A DNA stretch of 29,399 nucleotides from a virus, in IMG/VR virus record IMGVR_UViG_3300035698_012185, positions 1 to 29,399 of that record; one strand, given 5' to 3'. Positions 22,485-29,399 of the stretch are shown one piece after another; the stretch's first letter is position 1, and each line of letters starts with the position of its first letter. Below the pieces are notes generated by a model. The model had not been told where the DNA came from, made no database searches, and saw only the letters and a program-made list of their open reading frames with translations. Both the position numbers and the translations under genes were made by a program.

Positions 22485-22703
22485 ATGAACATAAATAGAC
22501 ACAACAAAGAATTCACGAGTTTGATGAAAAAACTAGTCGTTGCGCTGAGAACAAACGAAAATCTCGACGCTGTGAAAAGTTCTTTCAAGAAACACAACAT
22601 GATTTTCAAGTACAATCAAAATAGGGACGAAATCTTAATACTTACTAGAACAGCATTAAACAAATCTATTACACTAAAGTTTACAGCAAAAGAGTTTGAG
22701 TAA
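22485..22703 (+). CDS. Hypothetical protein, 72 residues
   Basis: Basic, with a helix-rich N-terminal half (RHNKEFTSLMKKLVVALRTN) and a strand-rich end (EILILTRTALNKSITLKFTA). I recognise no family. It sits at the boundary between the head genes and the third glycan cassette. The ATG lacks a ribosome site. Confidence 0.55.
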   Translation: MNINRHNKEFTSLMKKLVVALRTNENLDAVKSSFKKHNMIFKYNQNRDEILILTRTALNKSITLKFTAKEFE

Positions 22704-22727
22704 TCATTAATACGAGGAATACAATCC

Positions 22728-23153
22728 GTGGTTACATTCGAAAAAGCGAGCTATGACGAGTTAGACTATCTTTGGGAAGCAGTATATACTACTGGTGAAA
22801 CTCTTAAACAGTTTGATAAAAAAAACAAGATAGAAAATCAATTCAAAGACATAGACCAAAACATTTTAAAATCATTTATTCTAACGAATAAAAAAAACCC
22901 ATTTGATAAATACGCAGTAAGTCTATTGGATGGGTTTGTTTATGCTGCAAATAGTAATATTATCGCAGGGGAATACATTAGCAAAACATCTAAAATAAAA
23001 CTCATTTACTTCAGAAGAATACAAAGAAAACTTAATGCAGTATCAAAACCTAAAATAACTTACTTTTTGGGTTGGCACGGAAAAGTAAATAACAAATATA
23101 AAAAACATCAAATAGCCATTAGCTCTGACGGTAATTACATAATAGCCACGTAA
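22728..23153 (+). CDS. Hypothetical protein, 141 residues, GTG start
   Basis: A GTG at 22728 follows CGAGGA at about ten bases. The protein is helical at first (YDELDYLWEAVYTTGETLKQ), then basic (KIKLIYFRRIQRKLNAVSKP), and ends in strands (ITYFLGWHGKVNNKYKKHQI). I recognise no family. It lies directly before the nucleotide-sugar dehydrogenase with 15 nt between them. Confidence 0.55.
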   Translation: MVTFEKASYDELDYLWEAVYTTGETLKQFDKKNKIENQFKDIDQNILKSFILTNKKNPFDKYAVSLLDGFVYAANSNIIAGEYISKTSKIKLIYFRRIQRKLNAVSKPKITYFLGWHGKVNNKYKKHQIAISSDGNYIIAT

Positions 23154-23168
23154 AAGGAGTAAAAGTAT

Positions 23169-23987
23169 ATGAAGAAAATAGCAATTATAGGTTCAAAAGG
23201 TTATGTAGGTGCTGCCTATGTAAAACTTTTAGAAAAAAAGTATGATTTAATATGCAAAGACCCAAGGGAACGTGTACACGTTTCAGAAGAACAAGTTAAC
23301 GAATGTGAATTTGTTATCGTTTGTGTACCTACACCAATGAATGAAGATGGCTCTTGTGATACTTCTCTAGTAGAAGAAACGATAAAGTGGCTTAAAACAC
23401 CATTAATCCTAATAAAATCAACTGTCCCACCACATACTACTAAACTCTTAAAAGCAAAATACAACAAGAGGATTTGTTTCTCACCCGAATATATCGGTGA
23501 AGGCGGTTATTTTATACCGTTCTGGAAGTTTCCACACCCTACTGAAATCAAATATCATGACTTTATGGTTATAGGTGGCGACCCAGAAGATAGAGAAGAT
23601 ATCTTAGACTACTTCTATCCTGTTCTTGGTCCAACTAAAACATACTATCAAGTAGATGAAACTACAGCAGAGCTAATTAAGTACATGGAAAACGCTTCAA
23701 TAGCAGTAAAAGTTACAATGTGTAATGAGTTTTATGAATTAGCTAAAACATTTGGTGTCTCATACCCTCAAGTTAGAGAAGGCTACTTGCTCGATTCTAG
23801 AAAAACAAAGATGTTTACTTGTATTTTCAAAGACAAAAGGGGATTCGACGGGAAATGCTTGCCTAAAGATGTTAATGCTCTAGTCAAGGCAGCACAAAAA
23901 GAAGGTTATGAACCAGAATTCTTAAAAGAGGTATTGAAAAGCAATGATAGATTCAAGAGTCTCAGTGCTGATCCCAAGCAGAAATGA
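23169..23987 (+). CDS. UDP-glucose/GDP-mannose dehydrogenase family protein lacking the C-terminal domain
   Basis: 272 residues; family members are usually above 400. Strong AAAAGGAG before the ATG. The Rossmann motif is IAIIGSKGYVGAAYVKLLEK; then VCVPTP (about 51-56), KSTVPP (83-88), FSPEYIGEGG with E107, K171 and N175 in AELIKYMENASIAVKV, and the catalytic C230 in GFDGKCLPKDVNAL. The NAD-binding and central domains are complete, but the usual C-terminal nucleotide-sugar-binding domain is absent. The reaction would be oxidation of a nucleotide sugar to a uronate, perhaps with another partner. It overlaps the next GT by 44 nt. Confidence 0.85.
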   Translation: MKKIAIIGSKGYVGAAYVKLLEKKYDLICKDPRERVHVSEEQVNECEFVIVCVPTPMNEDGSCDTSLVEETIKWLKTPLILIKSTVPPHTTKLLKAKYNKRICFSPEYIGEGGYFIPFWKFPHPTEIKYHDFMVIGGDPEDREDILDYFYPVLGPTKTYYQVDETTAELIKYMENASIAVKVTMCNEFYELAKTFGVSYPQVREGYLLDSRKTKMFTCIFKDKRGFDGKCLPKDVNALVKAAQKEGYEPEFLKEVLKSNDRFKSLSADPKQK

Positions 23988-24831
23988 GCAATTCTTACAA
24001 AAGACGATTGACGGTGTTTTTAAAAAAGCAAAAGGCGACATAGAAGTTGTTGTCTATCTTGATGGCTACTGGACTGATCCTGTATTAAAACACGACCCAC
24101 GCTTAGTTGTTGTACACAAATCTAAAGTATGTGGTATGCGTTCGGGCATAAATTCTGCTGCTGCTGTTGCAAAGGGTGAATATCTTCTAAAACTAGATGG
24201 TCACTGTTTGCTTGATGAAGGCTTCGATATGAAACTAAAAGCAGACTGTGAAGATGATTGGGTTGTTGTCCCTACCCGTAAACGACTTGACGCAGAGAAT
24301 TGGTGCATACAAGAAACTAAAAAACCCGATATAAACTACATGTATCTATCATACCCAGACGACCCTAAAGACTGGGGTGGTCCAGGATTGCATGGTAGAT
24401 TATGGCGAGAAAAGAACATAAACCCAGAACTTAAAAAAGTCTTGATAGATGAAACTATGAGCTTTCAAGGTTCATGCTGGTTCTTGAAACGTGACTACTT
24501 CTACTATCTAGAACTAATGGATGAAGAAAACTATGGTCCATTCTGGAAAGAAGCTCAAGAAATAGGTCTTAAAGCTTTTCTATCGGGTGGCAGAGTGATG
24601 CGAAACAAGAATACTTGGTATGCTCATCTACACAAAGGTAAAAGATATGGCAGAGGCTATCACTTACCTAAGTATATTACAATTAACGCAACATCATATG
24701 TCAACGAGTGGCTCAACAAAAAAGTATGGCACAAACAGATACATGATTTTGCTTGGCTTATAGATAAATTTTCACCAGTACCAACTTGGAAACCTAATTG
24801 GAAAGAGGATGAAATATGGAAAACATTATGA
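23944..24831 (+). CDS. GT2/GT27-like glycosyltransferase (GalNAc-transferase-like)
   Basis: 295 residues. VSVLIPSRNEQFLQKTIDGV and EVVVYLDGYW form the donor-binding half. LLKLDGHC with D85 and H87 is the D-x-H metal motif of polypeptide GalNAc-transferases. MSFQGSCWFLKRDYFYYLEL and TWYAHLHKGKRYGRGY match the second half of that fold. In animals this family starts mucin O-glycans; phage copies probably glycosylate a protein or lipid. It is a paralogue of the N-terminal half of the 25894 gene. The ATG overlaps the dehydrogenase gene by 44 nt and no ribosome site is evident. Confidence 0.82.
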   Translation: MIDSRVSVLIPSRNEQFLQKTIDGVFKKAKGDIEVVVYLDGYWTDPVLKHDPRLVVVHKSKVCGMRSGINSAAAVAKGEYLLKLDGHCLLDEGFDMKLKADCEDDWVVVPTRKRLDAENWCIQETKKPDINYMYLSYPDDPKDWGGPGLHGRLWREKNINPELKKVLIDETMSFQGSCWFLKRDYFYYLELMDEENYGPFWKEAQEIGLKAFLSGGRVMRNKNTWYAHLHKGKRYGRGYHLPKYITINATSYVNEWLNKKVWHKQIHDFAWLIDKFSPVPTWKPNWKEDEIWKTL

Positions 24832-25370
24832 GAAGTCGTACAGACTTAGCTGTTTACTTTAAGGAACGTGGCTTTAAAACAGGTGCAGAGATAGGAGTAG
24901 CAGATGGTAGATATTCTGAAATACTTCTGAAAACAATACCTGGATTGAAGCTGTACTGCGTAGACCCTTGGATGCCATATGAAAAGAATTGGCGTAGTGA
25001 AGATTATCAAGAAAAAGCTTATACACAAGCAGTTGTAAAACTAGGTGACTATAACTGTGAAATAATACGGAAGACAAGCATAGAGGCTTCTCTTGAAGTA
25101 CCAGATAAGTCACTAGACTTTGTTTTTATTGATGGAGCACACACGTTCGACCATGTTATGACAGATGTAATTGTCTGGAGTCGTAAGGTCAGAAAAAAGG
25201 GTATAGTTTCAGGACATGACTACATGCATTTCACAGATTCAGGTGTGGTAGAAGCAGTTAATAAATATACAGAAATTCATAAACTTGAGCTTAATCTTAT
25301 CCAACGTAACCAAGAAAATTTCAAGGACGACAGACAACCTTGCTGGTGGTTTGTAAAGAGAGACACATGA
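24816..25370 (+). CDS. Class I methyltransferase (Methyltransf_24-like)
   Basis: 184 residues. GAEIGVADGRYSEILLKTIP is the SAM-binding motif I; LYCVDPW is motif II with an acidic residue; LDFVFIDGAHTFDHVMTDVI is the TylF/Methyltransf_24 type metal-linked motif and GIVSGHDYMH follows. Such enzymes methylate sugar or antibiotic hydroxyl groups. Its place between GTs suggests O-methylation of a glycan residue. AAAGAGG precedes the ATG; an in-frame ATG at 24828 is possible. The stop overlaps the LicD start. Confidence 0.83.
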   Translation: MENIMRSRTDLAVYFKERGFKTGAEIGVADGRYSEILLKTIPGLKLYCVDPWMPYEKNWRSEDYQEKAYTQAVVKLGDYNCEIIRKTSIEASLEVPDKSLDFVFIDGAHTFDHVMTDVIVWSRKVRKKGIVSGHDYMHFTDSGVVEAVNKYTEIHKLELNLIQRNQENFKDDRQPCWWFVKRDT

Positions 25371-25897
25371 ACGAACTAGAAGCTAAAACTTTATTCTGGC
25401 AAGTAAATGACATTCTAAAAGAGATAGGTCTAAAATACTCTCTGTATTTTGGTACGTTACTTGGCGCTATACGAGAAAATGGGTTTATCAAAATAGATAG
25501 AGACCTTGACCTATATTGCTTAGCAGAAGATTTTGAAGAAAAAAAAGATGAATTGCTAAGACTTTTAAAACAAGACGGTTTAATCGTCATTCTAAAAACA
25601 TACCAAGATGCTGGTTTGAAAATCAAAAGCAAAGAGAGACACACCGTAAAAGGCTGTGACATTTGCTGTTTTTTCAAAAGTGACAAACAAAGATTCTACC
25701 CAAAAAATAAATCAAATCAAAAGGTATTTCATCTAGCCGAAGATATAGAGAATATGAAAGAAATAGTTTTTTACGATAGAAAAGTTCTTGTCCCAGAAAA
25801 CAGTGAAAAAATACTAGAAGAAATATACGGTAAAGATTGGCGTATACCTTACGAAAAATATAGATACGAAAATCAATTAAACGTGGCTGAACTATGA
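25367..25897 (+). CDS. LicD-family phosphotransferase
   Basis: 176 residues from ATG 25367 (ATGA overlap with the methyltransferase). LYFGTLLGAIRENGFIKIDR followed by DLDLY is the LicD nucleotidyltransferase-fold core; the end VPENSEKILEEIYGKDWRIP is equally typical. LicD enzymes transfer phosphocholine or similar groups from CDP-alcohols to glycans. Family length is about 250, so this is a compact form. A CDP donor might be provided by the cytidylyltransferase-like protein at 894. The stop overlaps the next gene by 4 nt. Confidence 0.85.
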   Translation: MNELEAKTLFWQVNDILKEIGLKYSLYFGTLLGAIRENGFIKIDRDLDLYCLAEDFEEKKDELLRLLKQDGLIVILKTYQDAGLKIKSKERHTVKGCDICCFFKSDKQRFYPKNKSNQKVFHLAEDIENMKEIVFYDRKVLVPENSEKILEEIYGKDWRIPYEKYRYENQLNVAEL

Positions 25898-27996
25898 GAG
25901 ACCTATCAATACTCATTCCAGCAAGACATGAACAGTTTTTAAATAATACTATAGAAAGTATACTTAAAAATAAACGTGGCAATACCGAAATCATAGTTGG
26001 TCTAGATGGCGAATGGGGCACAGAACCTATACCAGACCATGACGATGTTACTATTGTTTACTATTCGGAATCTATCGGGCAAAGAGCAATTACAAATCAA
26101 TGTGCTAGATTGTCTGATGCTCGCTACTTGATGAAATTAGACGCTCACTGTTCGTTTGATGAGGGCTTTGATGTAAAGATGATACAAGAAATGCATGATG
26201 ACTGGACTATGGTTCCATTGATGAAGAATCTTCATGCTTTTGATTGGGTTTGCAAGAAATGCAAAGCAAGAAAATATCAAGGTCCTACACCAGAGAAATG
26301 CTGGGGAGAAGACTGCGACAGCACTGAATTTGAAAAAGATATTGTTTGGCAAGGGAAGAAAAGTCCTAATTCAACAGCGTATAGATTTGATACTGACTTG
26401 CATTTTCAATACTGGGGTGGTTATAAAAAACTACAAAAAGGAGATTTAGTAGAAACCATGTCTCTGCAAGGTTCTTGCTGGATGCTTACTAGAGATAAAT
26501 ATTGGGAGCTAGACATTTGTGATGAAGGTTACGGTAGCTGGGGGCAACAGGGCGTAGAAGTCTCAATGAAAACAAAATTGTCTGGCGGTAAAGTAATCTG
26601 CAATAAGAAAACTTGGTATGCTCATATGTTTAGAACACAAGGCGGTGACTTCGGCTTCCCATATAAGCGATCTGGTAACGCAGTAAAAAAAGCTAGAAAA
26701 TACTCTCAAGATATCTGGCTGAACAATAAGTGGGATAAACAGATATATCCATTTTCATCGGTGATTGAATACTTTTATCCTATTCCTGGGTGGACAGAAG
26801 AAAATTACAAAGCATTAAAGATAAACGAAATGAAAGTAAAACGAGCGGGTATATATTCTATAGTTAATACTGTTAATAATAAAATATACATAGGTTCTGC
26901 TATTAATTTATCAAGACGATTCTCTGAACATTTAAGAGAATTACAAAGAAACGCTCATTACAACGACCACTTGCAAAAAAGTTGGAATAAATATGGAAAA
27001 GAATCTTTCTCTTTTAACATTGAATATTTTTGCAATGAAGAAGATTTGATTGTCATTGAGCAACAATATATTGACGCTTACAGTAAAAAAATAGTTTTTG
27101 ATAGTATGTACAACATTAACCCTTCTGCTACATCTAATTCAGGGTGTAAACATACTCAAAAATCATTAGATAAAATGAGAATACAACAAAGTGATCAAAA
27201 TAATGGTTTTTATGGCAAAGAACATACAGAAGAAACAAAACTAAAAATTGGCAAAACTAGCAGTATTTTGACTGTTAATAGAAAAAGAGACAAAAATGGT
27301 CGTTTTATTAAGGATAATAGAGCACCTACAAAAGGTTTAGTATACTATACAAATCATACTGCACCACTAAAAATATCGAGAGCAGTACAGAAACAATTAC
27401 TAAGCATAAATCTTCCTATAGTTTCCGCAAGTTTAAAACCGATGCCTTGGTTCGGTAAAAACATCCGACTACCCTTGAAATCTGGCTATCTAACAATGTT
27501 CACGCAGATACTTGCAGCACTTGAAGCAAGTGACGCAGATATTGTGTTCCTGGTAGAGCATGACGTTCTATACCACAAATCACATTTTGATTTCGTGCCA
27601 CCAAAAAAAGATGTATTCTATTATAACGTAAACATTTGGAAATGGAATTTAGAAAAGAAATATGGTGTCAAGGTAGATGATTGCAGACAAACAAGCGGCT
27701 TATGTGCTTACAGAGAATTATTATTGCAACATTATAAAAAAAGAATTAAGATGGTAACTGAAAATGGCTTTACAAGAAAGATGGGCTTCGAACCAGGAAC
27801 CCATAATAGAAAAGAGCGTGTAGATGATTACAAGTCAGACATTTGGGAATCTGAATCTCCCAATGTAGATATAAGACATAAAAATACTCTAACTTCTTCA
27901 CGTTGGAGTAAAGAGCAATATAGAAATTCAAAGTATACAGTTGGTTGGCAAGAAAGCACAGAACTGCCAGACTGGGATATTTTAACGAGTTTCTAA
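25894..27996 (+). CDS. GT2/27-like glycosyltransferase, GIY-YIG endonuclease and second glycan domain in one frame
   Basis: A 700-residue continuous frame. Residues 1 to about 312 are a GalNAc-transferase-like GT (ILIPARHEQFLNNTI, D83-A-H85 in KLDAHC, QGSCWMLTRDKYWELD, TWYAHMFRTQGG), with an extra zinc-ribbon-like insertion C120-x2-C123-x12-C136-x4-C141. Residues 313-479 are a GIY-YIG endonuclease with NUMOD3-like motifs. Residues 480-700 (GLVYYTNHTAPLKISRAVQK, FLVEHDVLYHKSHFDF, GFEPGTHNR, VDDY) are a conserved phage domain that normally stands alone and is probably a GT. The middle part has the look of an insertion. Whether the three parts stay joined as protein is unknown. Confidence 0.85.
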   Translation: MRDLSILIPARHEQFLNNTIESILKNKRGNTEIIVGLDGEWGTEPIPDHDDVTIVYYSESIGQRAITNQCARLSDARYLMKLDAHCSFDEGFDVKMIQEMHDDWTMVPLMKNLHAFDWVCKKCKARKYQGPTPEKCWGEDCDSTEFEKDIVWQGKKSPNSTAYRFDTDLHFQYWGGYKKLQKGDLVETMSLQGSCWMLTRDKYWELDICDEGYGSWGQQGVEVSMKTKLSGGKVICNKKTWYAHMFRTQGGDFGFPYKRSGNAVKKARKYSQDIWLNNKWDKQIYPFSSVIEYFYPIPGWTEENYKALKINEMKVKRAGIYSIVNTVNNKIYIGSAINLSRRFSEHLRELQRNAHYNDHLQKSWNKYGKESFSFNIEYFCNEEDLIVIEQQYIDAYSKKIVFDSMYNINPSATSNSGCKHTQKSLDKMRIQQSDQNNGFYGKEHTEETKLKIGKTSSILTVNRKRDKNGRFIKDNRAPTKGLVYYTNHTAPLKISRAVQKQLLSINLPIVSASLKPMPWFGKNIRLPLKSGYLTMFTQILAALEASDADIVFLVEHDVLYHKSHFDFVPPKKDVFYYNVNIWKWNLEKKYGVKVDDCRQTSGLCAYRELLLQHYKKRIKMVTENGFTRKMGFEPGTHNRKERVDDYKSDIWESESPNVDIRHKNTLTSSRWSKEQYRNSKYTVGWQESTELPDWDILTSF
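26830..27330 (+). mobile_element. GIY-YIG homing endonuclease insertion with NUMOD3-like repeats
   Basis: Begins at an internal ATG (Met313 of the host frame). MKVKRAGIYSIVNTVNNKIY has GIY at 319-321; YIG is at 332-334, followed by SRRFSEHL and a catalytic-type E in the EEDLIVIEQQYID helix. CKHTQKSLDKMRIQQSDQNN then GFYGKEHTEETKLKIGK are NUMOD3-like DNA-binding elements. Segment composition is by eye more AT-rich than the flanking GT parts. No group I intron structure was recognised and no stop separates it from either neighbour. Confidence 0.88.
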
Positions 27997-28095
27997 TGAA
28001 ACATATAAAAAATAATAACACATAATTTATAGCATCAAGACAAGATGAGAATTTTTTCTTGCGTCAATAATTAAATAATTAAATAAAAGAATAAC

Positions 28096-28920
28096 ATGGC
28101 AGACACAAAAATTTCAGCTTTAGCAGCAGCTTCAGCAGTAGTAGCAGCAAACGAACTTGCAATCAACGAAGCAGGTACAAGTAAAAAAGTAACCGCACAA
28201 CAAGTGATGGATTACGTAGCTGGAACAGGATGGGTAACTGTAACCGACACTTGGGCATATTCTGCTTATGTTGCCGCAAACAGAACAGGAATCATAACTG
28301 TTCCCACTGACGCGACCGATAAGTATTCGGTAGGAATGCGCATTAAAATAACACAAGCCACCGATGGTGTGAAATACGGTATTATTACTGTAGTAATTGC
28401 AACTGCATTGACTGTGTTCTTTGAAAATGATTCAGATTTAGACGATGAAGATATCAGTTTGCCTCATTATTCTAGTGATAAAGCTCCGTTTGGTTTTCCG
28501 ATGTCAGTTGAAAGTTGGCAAATAACCGTACTAAATGAAACTGTACTCTCACAAGCTGATCCAACGGCTGCAACGTGGTATAATCTTGGTTCGCTATCAA
28601 TAGTAATTCCTATAGGTGTTTGGGAGTTATATTATACCGTTCACCTAGTAGCTCTAAGGGGAAGTGCTGGGGTATGTGATCCGTATGTTACTCTTTCAAC
28701 TGCTAACGACACAGAATCAAGCAAATATTCCACTAGTAGTGCATATATCTCCTCTGACACTAATTTTCAAATTTCAGTAAGCAAAAGGTTTTGGCATATA
28801 TTGACAACTGCCGCCACTTATTATCTGAACGCTAAATTTGAGACTGCTGGTGGTTCAAGTTTGCGATTCGGTGGTACTCAGGCAGGCACTTTGATTAGGG
28901 CAGTTTGCTCTTACCTGTAA
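28096..28920 (+). CDS. Tail-fibre-like structural protein
   Basis: 274 residues. ADTKISALAAASAVVAANEL and AINEAGTSKKVTAQQVMDYV form the N-terminal attachment motif common in phage tail or baseplate-associated proteins. The rest is beta-rich and glycine/threonine-rich, ending SLRFGGTQAGTLIRAVCSYL, which suits a receptor-facing beta-sandwich tip. It follows the glycan cassette. No strong ribosome site is apparent before the ATG. Role in host binding is inferred. Confidence 0.72.
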   Translation: MADTKISALAAASAVVAANELAINEAGTSKKVTAQQVMDYVAGTGWVTVTDTWAYSAYVAANRTGIITVPTDATDKYSVGMRIKITQATDGVKYGIITVVIATALTVFFENDSDLDDEDISLPHYSSDKAPFGFPMSVESWQITVLNETVLSQADPTAATWYNLGSLSIVIPIGVWELYYTVHLVALRGSAGVCDPYVTLSTANDTESSKYSTSSAYISSDTNFQISVSKRFWHILTTAATYYLNAKFETAGGSSLRFGGTQAGTLIRAVCSYL

Positions 28921-28963
28921 TGAAAATCCTTCTAGTCGAAGATTAAACTACTTAAAATAAACT

Positions 28964-29038
28964 ATGTTATCTATCTATCGCACAACTGAATCAAGGGACA
29001 GTAGAATCACCGAAGTACTAAAGCGTTTTAACAAATAA
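28964..29038 (+). CDS. 24-residue basic ORF
   Basis: ATG 28964 to TAA 29036-29038, product MLSIYRTTESRDSRITEVLK plus RFNK. It lies between two fibre-type genes. TAAACTATG at the start echoes the region before the SD-less ATG at 12721. There is no Shine-Dalgarno, so translation is uncertain and it may be a chance frame. Confidence 0.25.
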   Translation: MLSIYRTTESRDSRITEVLKRFNK

Positions 29039-29050
29039 CACAAAGAATAA

Positions 29051-29399
29051 ATGGCATATTACATACTCAAAGAAGATGGTTTTAAAATACTTCAAGAGGA
29101 TGGTTCTAGCGGTATTTTACTAGAAGACCAACCTTCTGAGTCTCTTTCTGTGTCACCTAGTTCAAGTGAAAGTCCTTCTGAGTCTGCAAGTGTAAGTCCT
29201 AGTAGTAGTGAATCTCCTAGCGAAAGTTTAAGCGTAAGCCCTAGTGCATCCGTTAGCCCTTCTGCTTCTGAATCTGTTAGTGAAAGTGTATCTGAAAGTG
29301 CATCTATTTCTCCTTCTGCATCTATTAGCCCTTCTTCTAGCGAAAGTTTAAGCGTAAGCCCTAGTGCATCCGTTAGCCCTTCAGCTTCTGAGTCTGTTA
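29051..29399 (+). CDS. Serine-repeat structural protein, N-terminal part
   Basis: The frame opens at ATG 29051 and runs off the window end (116 codons seen). The first 30 residues, MAYYILKEDGFKILQEDGSS then GILLEDQPSES, are a short repeat typical of phage structural proteins of this type. The rest is a Ser/Pro/Ala/Glu/Val low-complexity repeat (SPSASVSPSASESVSES), likely a flexible stalk between an anchored head and a distal domain beyond the window. Serine-rich stalks are plausible acceptors for the O-linked GTs encoded nearby, but this is not shown. No ribosome site is evident. Confidence 0.75.
   Translation, partial: MAYYILKEDGFKILQEDGSSGILLEDQPSESLSVSPSSSESPSESASVSPSSSESPSESLSVSPSASVSPSASESVSESVSESASISPSASISPSSSESLSVSPSASVSPSASESV
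29217..29382 (+). repeat. Direct repeat block in serine-rich gene, 120-bp period
   Basis: The 46 nt at 29217-29262 recur exactly at 29337-29382, and similarity continues beyond to the window end. The period is 120 nt (40 codons). The intervening sequence is a degenerate version of the same Ser-Pro/Ser-Ala motif. Such repeats change length easily by slippage or recombination. Confidence 0.85.

Noticed and set aside
26234-26449. Alternative-frame ORF on the + strand within the GT at 25894
   Set aside because: It overlaps conserved GT motifs in the main frame and has no recognisable content.
26790-27360. Direct-repeat target duplication around the GIY-YIG insertion (TACAAAG versus TACAAAAG with similar following bases)
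   Set aside because: The match is short and imperfect in AT-rich DNA, and homing endonuclease insertion does not need a target duplication.
27997-28095. Short ORF (MKHIKNNNT) and a weak hairpin between the glycan cassette and the fibre gene
   Set aside because: Nine codons without a ribosome site, and the stem is short and imperfect in an AT-rich spacer.
28096-29399. Diversity-generating retroelement target in the fibre-like genes
   Set aside because: No reverse transcriptase gene and no template/variable repeat pair with adenine-specific changes is visible in the window.

Overview
The window is an AT-rich stretch of a tailed bacteriophage genome (Caudoviricetes), probably from an uncultured phage. 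The evidence is a packaging and head module in canonical order: RuvC-like nuclease, ParB-like protein, Cas4/RecB-like nuclease, small terminase, large terminase, portal, prohead protease with scaffold, major capsid protein, then small head or decoration proteins and tail-fibre-like genes. Every supported gene is on the + strand. Genes are packed with ATGA or short overlaps, Shine-Dalgarno sites are mostly good, and the code is standard (TAA, TGA and TAG all end genes). The host cannot be named. The few promoter candidates look sigma70-like. No tRNA, rRNA, CRISPR, lysis, integrase or replication gene was recognised.

Layout. 1-5000: the tail of an unknown gene, an HTH regulator, a start-less YopX-like remnant, two 42-residue basic proteins, a cytidylyltransferase, a DUF2061 membrane protein and a run of glycosyltransferases (GTs). 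5028-5395: a repeated promoter-like cassette, a phased AACGTATA motif array and a small coupled ORF. 5392-12906: RuvC, ParB-like, Cas4-like, TerS, TerL (with an intein in its Walker A motif), portal and small zinc proteins. 13023-18200: a second copy-associated operon with GT4, GT2 and a GT4-GT2 fusion, plus small proteins. 18187-22466: promoter and hairpin, protease-scaffold, MCP, terminator and head accessory proteins. 22485-27996: a third glycan cassette with a truncated nucleotide-sugar dehydrogenase, two GalNAc-transferase-like GTs, a methyltransferase, LicD and a GIY-YIG insertion. 28096-29399: fibre-like proteins, the last one serine-repeat rich and cut by the window end.

How it fits together. 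About nine glycosyltransferase-like proteins are interleaved with virion genes. This suggests that a glycan is built on the virion or the host surface during late expression. The CTP-transferase-like enzyme at 894 and LicD at 25367 could together activate and transfer a phospho-alcohol such as phosphocholine or phosphoglycerol; this is inference.

The most unusual points are: a three-copy cassette of about 54 bp that both encodes a shared ELPLG protein tail and carries a promoter-like -35/-10 pair, and seems to divide the window into transcription units; a GIY-YIG endonuclease that joins two glycan genes into one 700-codon frame; a LAGLIDADG intein placed exactly in the TerL P-loop; a likely nested scaffold start inside the protease gene; and a helically phased four-copy operator or iteron array.
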